Shown here piece after piece: positions 1-5,478 of a stretch of 5,478 bases of DNA. The stretch is taken from positions 1-5,478 of the forward strand of contig JAUXGG010000140.1 in the NCBI GenBank assembly GCA_030622265.1. The letters are read 5' to 3'. This stretch comes from Candidatus Eiseniibacteriota bacterium (lineage in GTDB: Bacteria > Arandabacterota > Arandabacteria > Arandabacterales > Arandabacteraceae). The translations under genes and the position numbers were made by a program. A model generated the notes under the pieces. The model was not told the DNA's origin. It ran no database searches and worked only from the letters and a program-made list of their open reading frames with translations. The first letter of the stretch is position 1, and every line of letters starts with the position of its first letter.

Positions 1-1
1 C

Positions 2-400
2 CTGGCCACGCTCGCCGGTGTCCGCCTGCTGACCAAGTACGCGGTGGATTGTGCCGTTGCCCTCTTGGGGATGCTGGGACTGCTGCTGCTGGCGCCCGCG
101 ATACTCACCTGGCAGGTTCTCTCGCATCGCAACTTCGGGACCTGGGCCAGGACCGTCGGGAACCTCTGGCAGGTGCTCTCGGGCAGGAGGACCCTTGTGG
201 GCCCCAGGCACCCCGTGAGCGGTGAGAGCATGAAGCCCGGCGTGACGGGACCCTGGCGTGTGATGACCGGCCAATCTGCGAAAGTTTACCAGGACAGGAT
301 GGATATGTATTATCTTCAGAATTGGTCGGTCTCGAGCGATCTGGAGATTGTCCTCTTGAGTCTCAAGGGATTCCCCGACCTGTTGGGAAGCGGACATTGA
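2..400 (+). CDS. C-terminal fragment of a membrane glycosyltransferase with a degenerate sugar-transferase (PGT-like) domain
   Basis: The reading frame is open from the left edge (first whole codon at base 2) and ends at TGA 398-400, so only the last 132 residues are seen and the true start lies upstream. Residues 13-36 hold a K-Y-x-x-D motif followed by a hydrophobic helix with an Ala-Pro, as in the membrane anchor of bacterial sugar transferases (WcaJ/PglC type). Further on come NLWQVLSG, LVGPR, KPGVTG and a Tyr-Tyr-x-x-Asn-Trp-Ser-x-x-x-Asp-Leu block, all standard for the end of that family. The usual segment between anchor and LVGPR (the KFRSM region and the LDELPQ catalytic pair) is missing or replaced by roughly 20 unrelated residues. 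From memory, many FCB-group proteins fuse an N-terminal GT2 glycosyltransferase to such a reduced domain, and I infer that here. An internal ATG at base 44 is an unlikely start because homology-like sequence precedes it. Confidence 0.72.
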   Translation: MATLAGVRLLTKYAVDCAVALLGMLGLLLLAPAILTWQVLSHRNFGTWARTVGNLWQVLSGRRTLVGPRHPVSGESMKPGVTGPWRVMTGQSAKVYQDRMDMYYLQNWSVSSDLEIVLLSLKGFPDLLGSGH

Positions 401-409
401 AGCGTTGAT

Positions 410-416
410 AAGGAGG
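410..416 (+). promoter_or_regulatory. Ribosome binding site for the propeller gene
   Basis: AAGGAGG is a near-perfect Shine-Dalgarno sequence. It lies 4 nt before ATG 421 and 7 nt before the adjacent ATG 424, so the second ATG has the more usual spacing and may be the true start. The protein would differ by one Met only. Confidence 0.8.
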
Positions 417-420
417 GTGG

Positions 421-480
421 ATGATGAGGTCTGTGCTGTTAATCGCGGCAGTCGCTCTGGCGGCGTGTCCGGCATTAGCC
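421..480 (+). other. Signal peptide with overlapping lipobox
   Basis: Residues 1-20 encode Met-Met-Arg followed by a hydrophobic core. An Ala-x-Ala site (ALA|E) fits signal peptidase I cleavage after residue 20. The same stretch contains Leu-Ala-Ala-Cys at residues 13-16 (Cys codon 466-468), which fits the lipobox consensus, so lipoprotein processing is also possible. Confidence 0.75.
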
Positions 481-2598
481 GAAGACCGGTGGGAGATCCA
501 TGTTAACTCGAATAATGTAACGTCCCTGTGGGTGGAAGCGGCGCTGGTTTACTGGGGTTCGACCGCCGGGGCGGTTGCGATGGACCCTGCCACCGGCCAG
601 GATGCCAAGATACTCAAGTCCGCCGGCGGCCTGCGAACCAATTCGGTGACGGCTGTCGCGGTGGATGATGAAGGAAATCTCTGGATAGGAACTTCGGGTG
701 AGGGTGTATCGGTCCATGGCCCGGATGGGACCTGGGACCGGCACAGCACCACCACCCTGAGACTTCTGAGTGATGATGTAAACGACATAGCAACCTATGG
801 CTCGCTGACCGTGGTCGCGACCACCGGCGGGATCTCGCTTTTCGCCGATGGCGAGTTCTGGACCTTCTATGACGGGACCGACTGGGCGAATTCCGGGTGC
901 AGTAATGCGCTGAGCGTGGCGCTGAATGAAGCCGAGGTGCTGGTTGGTGCCAACTGCGGGGTCTTCTCGTTCGATATCGAGCTCCGCCAGTGGCGCGAGG
1001 TGCTCTCCGGGCGTGGCGCCCGGAGCATGGACTATGACCAGGTGAGCAGGTTCTGGATAGTCGCGGAAGAGTCCATCTACACCTATGACGGCAGCGACCT
1101 GGAGGTCATATCAAAGACTTTCATAAAGCCCGATGAGCTATACGCGATAGGAGCCCTTGATACCACTGTATGGGTGGCCACGTCAAATGGTCCCTCCAGG
1201 TACGACTTTGCAGCGGAGGCCTGGCGCCGCAACACAGAGGGGCTTCCGACCCAGCTCCGGGATGCGTCCTCCATCTTTGTTGCCGCCGACGACAAGACCT
1301 GGATCGGAACAGAGGATGGAAGCGCGCAGCTTAGGGACGGCGAGTGGATCCTGTTCAGGTCCGATGGGCCGGCGGGCAACTATGTGGAGGATATCGAAGT
1401 GGATTCCGGGGGCACCGTGTGGTGTGCCACGGGCACCCGGTGGTCCGGAGTGCCTGATGCGAATCTTGGCCTCCTGACTTTCGATGGCTTCGAATGGGAC
1501 CGGGTGATGAGCCCCACGATCAATACCAACAACACTTTTGCTCTCGACAATAATCCTGTTGACGGGTCACTCTGGGTAGGGTTCTGGGGTGGGGGGCTTA
1601 TGAGTCTCGATGTTGCGGCCGGCGAATGGGCATCCCACGCCGATGTCCTGGACAGCCCCGTGATTTCAGCTGTACATATCCAACCTGATGGCACGATCTT
1701 CCTGGGCGAGTATCTGGAAGGCGTGGGCGTGCTGTGCCCGGATGGGACCGACATTCACTACAAGTTTGATGAGGTCCCTGCCTGTGTCGAGACACAGTGC
1801 CCGACCGCCATCGGCGCCGCGCCGGAGGGCGTGATGATAGCCGTTTACCCCGCCGCGGATACTGAGTACACGTGTCTTTCGATCGTGATCCAGCTGGATG
1901 TCGGGAGCCAGTGCGCGGATAAGGAGGACGATGCCTGCCGGAGCTGGGGCGAACAGGGGGGATGGGTGCAGGGATTCGGTTATGCCGTGACCACCGATGT
2001 CTATGGGGTTGGCTGGTTGGGAACCTCGGGGGGCTTAAGCTCCTATGACGGCCGGTGGCATAGCGTCAACAGGAAGATGGGGTCGGTCTGGGATATAGAG
2101 GTCGACTCCTACGGTTCCAAGTGGGTGGCGGCCGACCTGGGCATTTTCGTTCTCAAGGGCTATGGCACCGAGTGGGACCATTTCGAGGACGATATCACGC
2201 TCCTCGACAGCTCCAACAGCCCGCTTGACGGCTCGCCGGTCAAGGCACTTGCCTTCGATTCCAATGGGGTCCTCTGGATAGGAACCGCGGGTGGGGGCAT
2301 CTACAAGTTCTCTACGCCCCGCGAGCGTCCGAAAAAGCAGTGGGTGGATGTCTTCCCCAATCCTTACTATGCTTGGGAGGATAGCGAGGGCAAAGGCATT
2401 CGGTTCACCGGTTTCCTGCCGGGAAAGAAAGTCAGGATTTACACGGTGGCAGGGGACCTCGTAGCGGAGATCTCTCCGGATGAGCCCTGGCCGGCAACGA
2501 ACTCCTCGGGCAGGGATGTCGTGCCGGGAGTCTATATTTATCACGCATATGCCCATGACGGCAGCGAGTTTATCGGCAGGTTGACGGTGGTCAGATAG
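421..2598 (+). CDS. Secreted double beta-propeller protein with C-terminal FlgD-like/type IX sorting domain (PorZ-like architecture)
   Basis: The protein has 725 residues. It begins with a short charged stretch and hydrophobic core ending ALA|EDRWE, an export signal. From about residue 30 to 632 it is built of blade repeats with the Reg_prop pattern (V-x-x-I/V-x-x-D-x-x-G-x-x-W-I/V-G-T-x-x-G-G-I/V-x-x-F/Y-x-x-x-x-W), for example WIGTSGEG (88-95), WVATSNG (251-257), WVGFWGGG (385-392), WLGTSGG (532-538) and WIGTAGGG (619-626). Residues 641-725 form a beta-sandwich starting VFPNP, with VRIYTVAGDLV, a W-x(7)-G-x-x-V-x-G-V-Y motif and the end LTVVR, as in FlgD-Ig/T9SS sorting domains. No histidine kinase or other cytoplasmic domain follows the propellers, so this is not a hybrid two-component sensor. 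The order matches PorZ, the anionic-LPS-binding T9SS protein, but many FCB secreted proteins of unknown role look similar. It lies 20 bp after the glycosyltransferase gene and 12 bp before the epimerase gene. Family call is firm; function is open. Confidence 0.85.
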   Translation: MMRSVLLIAAVALAACPALAEDRWEIHVNSNNVTSLWVEAALVYWGSTAGAVAMDPATGQDAKILKSAGGLRTNSVTAVAVDDEGNLWIGTSGEGVSVHGPDGTWDRHSTTTLRLLSDDVNDIATYGSLTVVATTGGISLFADGEFWTFYDGTDWANSGCSNALSVALNEAEVLVGANCGVFSFDIELRQWREVLSGRGARSMDYDQVSRFWIVAEESIYTYDGSDLEVISKTFIKPDELYAIGALDTTVWVATSNGPSRYDFAAEAWRRNTEGLPTQLRDASSIFVAADDKTWIGTEDGSAQLRDGEWILFRSDGPAGNYVEDIEVDSGGTVWCATGTRWSGVPDANLGLLTFDGFEWDRVMSPTINTNNTFALDNNPVDGSLWVGFWGGGLMSLDVAAGEWASHADVLDSPVISAVHIQPDGTIFLGEYLEGVGVLCPDGTDIHYKFDEVPACVETQCPTAIGAAPEGVMIAVYPAADTEYTCLSIVIQLDVGSQCADKEDDACRSWGEQGGWVQGFGYAVTTDVYGVGWLGTSGGLSSYDGRWHSVNRKMGSVWDIEVDSYGSKWVAADLGIFVLKGYGTEWDHFEDDITLLDSSNSPLDGSPVKALAFDSNGVLWIGTAGGGIYKFSTPRERPKKQWVDVFPNPYYAWEDSEGKGIRFTGFLPGKKVRIYTVAGDLVAEISPDEPWPATNSSGRDVVPGVYIYHAYAHDGSEFIGRLTVVR
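508..2316 (+). repeat. Fourteen beta-propeller blade repeats (protein level)
   Basis: Blade-like units of about 35-50 residues begin near residues 30, 74, 119, 162, 200, 239, 280, 321, 371, 413, 463, 516, 554 and 606. Most carry an aromatic or hydrophobic residue plus Gly/Ala-Thr in strand two and a Trp or Phe near the end of the unit. Blades 5, 10 and 11 are the most diverged, so the count of 14 is by eye. The repeats are ancient at DNA level: the longest match I noticed is the 14-mer CTCTGGATAGGAAC at 679-692 and 2272-2285, coding the same LWIGT core. Confidence 0.7.
2341..2595 (+). other. C-terminal beta-sandwich, FlgD-Ig / T9SS type A-like domain
   Basis: Residues 641-725 begin with the VFPNP entry motif. 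They continue with a V-R-I-Y-x-x-x-G-x-L-V strand pair, then a Trp/Asn-x-x-Gly/GVY segment equivalent to the W-D-G-x-N-x-x-G-x-x-x-x-G-x-Y pattern of FlgD-Ig, and finish with a G-R-L-T-V-V-R strand. In FCB bacteria such ends often direct type IX secretion or outer-surface display. Whether this one is cleaved or retained cannot be told from the sequence. Confidence 0.75.
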
Positions 2599-2603
2599 AG
2601 AGT

Positions 2604-2608
2604 GAGGA
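2604..2608 (+). promoter_or_regulatory. Probable ribosome binding site deciding the epimerase start
   Basis: GAGGA lies just 2 nt before ATG 2611, a short spacing. The alternative GTG start at 2602 would sit inside the same motif and has only the weak GATAGAG before it. The site therefore favours ATG 2611, with modest certainty. Confidence 0.45.
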
Positions 2609-2610
2609 AA

Positions 2611-3564
2611 ATGAACGGCAAACGGATTCTCGTAACAGGCGGCGCGGGTTTCATAGGCAGCCAGATGGCCAGGCGCCTGGTGGACGACAATGAGATTGTC
2701 ATATTCGATAATATGCACAGGGACGCCCTGCGCTACACCGAGTTGAACGATAATCCCAACGTGACGGTAGTAAGTGGGGACGTCATGGACCGGGATGGTC
2801 TGTTTAAGGCCGTGGAGGGCTGCGACATCGTGGTGCATCTGGCCGCGATCGCCGGCGTGGATACAGTGATGGGGATGCCCACGCAGACCATGAAGGTGAA
2901 CCTGCTGGGGACCTTGAACGCGCTTGATGCGGCGGTCAAGTTCAAGGTCGAGCGCTTCGTTGACTTCTCAACCAGCGAGGTTTTCGGGACCCACGTCTAT
3001 ATGGCCGAGGAGCATAATGCGACGGCCCTGGGCGTGGTGGGAGAGTCCCGCTGGACATATGCCGTATCGAAGCTGGCCGCCGAACACCTTGTCCATGCGT
3101 ACCACAAGGAATACGGGCTGCCGACCGTGACCATAAGGCCCTTCAATGTGTACGGGCCCCAGCAGGTCGGCATCGGGGCCATTCACACCTTCGCGGTTAA
3201 TGCCATCAAGGGGGAGACCATCGAGATACACGGCGACGGAAACCAGATCCGCGCGTGGTGCTTCATCGATGACATGATCGACGGCACCTTGCTTTGCCTC
3301 GAGAAGGATGAGGCGATAGGACATGTATTCAACATAGGTAACCCCCGCGCCACGGTGACCGTGGCCAACCTGGCCTACCTGGTGCGGAGGCTTTGCGACT
3401 CCCCCTCGGAGGTAGTCTATACCAACAAGGACTACGTGGACATCGAGCTGAGAATACCCAGCATCAAGAAGGCCGAGAAGATGCTCGGATTTTGGCCCAA
3501 GATCGACCTGGAGGAAGGTCTTGCCAGGACCATTGAATGGTACAGGGAGCAGGCCGATGATTAG
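2611..3564 (+). CDS. NAD-dependent sugar-nucleotide epimerase/dehydratase (extended SDR)
   Basis: From ATG 2611 the product has 317 residues, a normal length for the extended short-chain dehydrogenase family. It starts with a Rossmann fold: GGAGFIG at 10-16, an acidic residue ending strand two (D33), and HLAA at 76-79. The catalytic set is present: Ser/Thr in STSEVFG (120-126) and Y150-x-x-x-K154. RPFNVYGP (176-183) and IRAWCFIDD (213-221) are the usual substrate-domain motifs, followed by FNIGNP. The C-terminal pattern RIPSIKKAEKMLGF...W-Y-R is typical of NDP-sugar 4-epimerases, 4,6-dehydratases and UDP-xylose-type enzymes. The exact substrate cannot be read. GTG 2602 would add three residues; I prefer ATG because MNGKRILVTGG is the usual family beginning. 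The end overlaps the aminotransferase start by 8 nt, implying translational coupling and a shared pathway. Confidence 0.92.
   Translation: MNGKRILVTGGAGFIGSQMARRLVDDNEIVIFDNMHRDALRYTELNDNPNVTVVSGDVMDRDGLFKAVEGCDIVVHLAAIAGVDTVMGMPTQTMKVNLLGTLNALDAAVKFKVERFVDFSTSEVFGTHVYMAEEHNATALGVVGESRWTYAVSKLAAEHLVHAYHKEYGLPTVTIRPFNVYGPQQVGIGAIHTFAVNAIKGETIEIHGDGNQIRAWCFIDDMIDGTLLCLEKDEAIGHVFNIGNPRATVTVANLAYLVRRLCDSPSEVVYTNKDYVDIELRIPSIKKAEKMLGFWPKIDLEEGLARTIEWYREQADD
3544..3549 (+). promoter_or_regulatory. Ribosome binding site deciding the aminotransferase start
   Basis: AGGGAG lies 7 nt before ATG 3557, inside the end of the epimerase gene. It supports ATG 3557 over an in-frame TTG at 3521, which would add 12 residues unlike the family N-terminus and overlap the epimerase gene by 44 nt. 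Confidence 0.7.
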
Positions 3565-4669
3565 ATTGAGCAGACCTGATGTAGCAGGGTCGATCGACGA
3601 ACTCAGGTCAATCCTGGAGTCGGGTTTCTTGGTCCAGGGTAAGACCGTCGAACGCTTCGAGTCACTCATCGCCGATTATGTAGGCCGGAAGCACGCGGTG
3701 GCGGTGAACTCGGGAACCTCCGCAATCCACTGCGCCCTCATGGCCCTCGACCTCGCCGGCGGCGACGAAGTCGTGGTCCCGGATTTCACGTTTCCAGCCA
3801 CGGCCAATGCCGTGGTGTGTACCGGGGCGACTCCGGTTCTTGCCGACATCGACCCTGCAACCTTCAACCTGGCTCCCGGACCGGTCGAGTCAAGGCTGTC
3901 GCCGCGGACAAAAGCCATCATGCCGGTCGATCTCTTTGGCCTGGCGGCGGACCTGGACGCGATAGATGCCCTGTGCCGGGCCCGCGATCTTATGTTTATA
4001 GAGGATTCCGCCTGCGCCCTGGGCTCGGAGTTTGGTGGCCGGAGATGTGGTTCTTTCGGGGTTGCGTCGGTCTTCAGCTTTCATCCGAGAAAGCTGGTAA
4101 CCACAGGCGAGGGAGGGATGATACTCACCGATGACGATGACGTCGCGCGGAAGTGCCGCCTGCTCCGGAACCACGGAATGGAGCGCACCTCCGGAGGAAT
4201 CGACTTCATCCTGGCGGGCTCCAATATGAGGATGAACGAGCTTGAGGCCTGTATCGGGATCGAGCAAATGAAGAGCCTGGATATGAGAATCGGAAAGCGC
4301 CGCCGGATGGCCGCCCTCTATAACGAGCTCCTCTCCGATACCGGCGGCGTGACCTGTCCGGTGGAGCCGGAGCCTTGCAGGCACTCCTACCAGGCGTATG
4401 TGGTGATGCTGGGGGACCGGATAGACAGGGCCGCACTGATGAGGGAACTGCTGGAGAGAGGCATCGAGACCGGGATAGGGACATATGCGGTGCACGCCCA
4501 GACTTTCTATGGCAAGCGCCTCGGACTTGAAGCGGGCAGCCTGCCCCATTCGTATCGCGCCTACAATCAGTCACTTGCCCTGCCGATATATGCTTCGATG
4601 GAGGAGAAAGCGGTCCATGAGGTGGCCGCCACCCTAAGCCAGTGCGTTTCCGATATAGCAGGAACGTAG
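3557..4669 (+). CDS. DegT/DnrJ/EryC1/StrS-family PLP-dependent sugar aminotransferase
   Basis: The 370-residue product is the normal size for this family, which transfers an amino group (usually from glutamate) to a keto-group on a nucleotide sugar. Visible motifs in order: NSGTSA at 51-56 (PLP phosphate contact), VVPDFTFPATANAV at 73-86, DIDPATFN at 97-104, an acidic EDSACALG at 149-156 with D150 expected to contact the PLP pyridine nitrogen, and SFHPRK at 174-179 followed by GEGG at 184-187. K179 is the expected Schiff-base lysine, so the enzyme looks active. NHGM and MRMNELEACIG further on are also family standards. It overlaps the epimerase gene and precedes an acyltransferase gene, which suggests it makes an amino sugar for a surface glycan. 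The sugar and the position aminated cannot be told. No truncation or frameshift is seen. Confidence 0.93.
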   Translation: MIRLSRPDVAGSIDELRSILESGFLVQGKTVERFESLIADYVGRKHAVAVNSGTSAIHCALMALDLAGGDEVVVPDFTFPATANAVVCTGATPVLADIDPATFNLAPGPVESRLSPRTKAIMPVDLFGLAADLDAIDALCRARDLMFIEDSACALGSEFGGRRCGSFGVASVFSFHPRKLVTTGEGGMILTDDDDVARKCRLLRNHGMERTSGGIDFILAGSNMRMNELEACIGIEQMKSLDMRIGKRRRMAALYNELLSDTGGVTCPVEPEPCRHSYQAYVVMLGDRIDRAALMRELLERGIETGIGTYAVHAQTFYGKRLGLEAGSLPHSYRAYNQSLALPIYASMEEKAVHEVAATLSQCVSDIAGT

Positions 4670-4683
4670 AAGCAGGAACATAG
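4657..4683 (+). repeat. Imperfect 13-bp tandem repeat at the aminotransferase/acyltransferase junction
   Basis: AGCAGGAACGTAG (4657-4669) is followed after one base by AGCAGGAACATAG (4671-4683), with one mismatch. The first copy contains the aminotransferase stop codon. The second supplies the AGGA (4674-4677) that serves as Shine-Dalgarno for ATG 4687. Confidence 0.8.
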
Positions 4684-4686
4684 ATC

Positions 4687-5478
4687 ATGGATATCCGGAG
4701 CGTTCAGGGAATCGACGACGGCTGGGACGATTTCGTCTGGAATAGTCCCGGCGGGACGATCTTCCATACCACCAGGTTCTTAAGCTATCATCCGCCGGCC
4801 CGTTTCGAGTTCATGAACCTGGCTGTCAGGGACGGTGACGATCTGGTGTGCGTCCTGCCCGGCGGGCGTGTCAGCACCGGGGACGGATCGGTTTTCCGAT
4901 CACCCGTCGGAGCCTCCTTCGGCGGCCCCATCTTCAGCGATAACAGCGACCTGGAGACCATCGGTGGGGTGCTGGATTGCCTGGCGCTTCACCTGAGAGA
5001 ACTCGGGCTCGTGGGCGCGGACATTGAATTGCCCCCGCCCTGCTATTCGCCGGGCCAGTCACAGGCCCTGGCCTTCATGCTCTCGTCCGCGGGCTACAGG
5101 CTTTCATCCAGGGAAGCCACCTCGGTGATACCGCTCAGGGTGGTGCACTCCGACGGGCTCCGGCCTAAGGTGAGGCGTGACATGCGCCGGGCCGACTCTG
5201 CCGGCGTGGAGATCGGGACCGGCACCGACCTCGGTGCCTTCTACGAGGTCCTGATCAAGAACCTCTCCGCCAAGGGGGCCGTTCCCACGCACAGCCCTTC
5301 CGAGATGGAGAAGCTCTTCGCCCTCTTCCCGGAGAGGATGAAACTCTTCGAAGCCAGGCTGGACGGTCACCTGATCGGAGGGTGTTTCATAATGCTCTGC
5401 AATTCCCGGACGGCGCTTGCCTTCTATGTCTGCGTCGATCCCGAAAGGAAGCAGCTCAGGGTGGCCGAAAGAACGCTC
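4687..5478 (+). CDS. FemAB/GNAT-like N-acyltransferase (Acetyltransf_6 type), 3' end outside window
   Basis: An open frame runs from ATG 4687 to the right edge with no stop, giving 264 residues; relatives are usually around 330-350, so the end is missing. AGGA at 4674-4677 lies 9 nt upstream. The N-terminal half has a W-D-x-F-V-x-x-S-P-x-G-T-I-F-H-T stretch (13-28), then FLSYHP (31-36) and SPVGASFGGPIF (72-83). The second half has a basic helix K-V-R-R-D-M-R-R-A (161-169) followed by GVEI, then KNLSAKGAVPTHS (191-203), LFEARLDGHLIGG (220-232) and LAFY (244-247). This is the pattern of the double-GNAT FemAB-like proteins common in exopolysaccharide clusters. Family members acylate amines, some from acyl-CoA and the Fem enzymes from aminoacyl-tRNA; the donor here is unknown. 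No signal peptide is seen, so it should be cytoplasmic. Following a sugar aminotransferase, the new amino group is a natural target, but this is inference. Confidence 0.82.
   Translation, partial: MDIRSVQGIDDGWDDFVWNSPGGTIFHTTRFLSYHPPARFEFMNLAVRDGDDLVCVLPGGRVSTGDGSVFRSPVGASFGGPIFSDNSDLETIGGVLDCLALHLRELGLVGADIELPPPCYSPGQSQALAFMLSSAGYRLSSREATSVIPLRVVHSDGLRPKVRRDMRRADSAGVEIGTGTDLGAFYEVLIKNLSAKGAVPTHSPSEMEKLFALFPERMKLFEARLDGHLIGGCFIMLCNSRTALAFYVCVDPERKQLRVAERTL

Noticed and set aside
421..2598. Hybrid two-component sensor based on the Reg_prop-like repeats
   Set aside because: No membrane helix after the propellers, no Y_Y_Y, histidine kinase or receiver domain; the protein ends in a secretion-type beta-sandwich.
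2035..2838. Long open frame of 267 codons on the minus strand
   Set aside because: It lies across the end of the propeller gene and start of the epimerase gene, both of which have clear family motifs. Its product shows no recognisable domain, and GC-rich coding DNA often leaves the opposite strand open.
3349..3365. Perfect inverted repeat with 8-bp arms and a 1-base centre (GCCACGGT/ACCGTGGC)
   Set aside because: It lies inside the epimerase coding region over an Ala-Thr-Val-Thr-Val-Ala run; the centre is too short for an RNA hairpin and no promoter is nearby, so chance codon symmetry is the simplest reading.
3521..3556. Upstream TTG start that would extend the aminotransferase by 12 residues
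   Set aside because: The extra residues do not resemble the family N-terminus, and ATG 3557 has a well-spaced AGGGAG.
2968..3669. Minus-strand open frame of 233 codons opposite the epimerase and aminotransferase genes
   Set aside because: Shadow of two well-supported genes; no motif and no credible ribosome site.
3890..4549. Minus-strand open frame of 219 codons opposite the aminotransferase gene
   Set aside because: Shadow of the DegT-family gene, which carries all expected PLP motifs in the + frame.
5104..5370. Minus-strand open frame of 88 codons near the right edge
   Set aside because: Antisense to the acyltransferase frame, whose motifs are continuous on the + strand up to the window end.

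Overview
The window is a tightly packed, single-direction stretch of a surface-polysaccharide locus from a GC-rich bacterium. All five genes read on the + strand. Spacing is 20 bp, then 12 bp, then an 8-bp overlap, then 17 bp, so they look like one operon. No RNA gene, mobile element, CRISPR array, internal promoter or terminator is visible. No stretch over 300 bases lacks a gene.

Layout: (1) 2-400 is the C-terminal end of a membrane-anchored glycosyltransferase whose sugar-transferase (phosphoglycosyl-transferase-like) domain is shortened and lacks the usual catalytic acidic pair. (2) 421-2598 encodes a secreted protein of 725 residues. It has a signal peptide, fourteen blade-like repeats that fit two seven-bladed beta-propellers, and a C-terminal beta-sandwich of the FlgD-Ig / type IX sorting-domain kind. 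(3) 2611-3564 encodes an extended-SDR NAD-dependent sugar-nucleotide epimerase/dehydratase. (4) 3557-4669 encodes a DegT/DnrJ/EryC1/StrS PLP-dependent sugar aminotransferase. (5) 4687 to the window end is the first 264 residues of a FemAB/GNAT-type N-acyltransferase.

Working model (inference): genes 3-5 form an amino-sugar cassette. The SDR reshapes a nucleotide sugar, the aminotransferase puts an amino group on a keto-sugar, and the acyltransferase acylates an amine. The glycosyltransferase would use the product or a neighbouring sugar in glycan assembly. The most interesting point is the propeller gene in the middle. Its domain order matches that of PorZ, the type IX secretion protein that binds anionic LPS in Porphyromonas, and here it lies directly beside amino-sugar genes. 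This resemblance rests on architecture and context only.

Host: the C-terminal domain beginning VFPNP and ending in LTVVR is typical of the Fibrobacteres-Chlorobi-Bacteroidetes superphylum and related uncultivated phyla. The high GC together with frequent ATA and AGG codons suggests an uncultivated lineage rather than a classical Bacteroidetes genome. This assignment is tentative.
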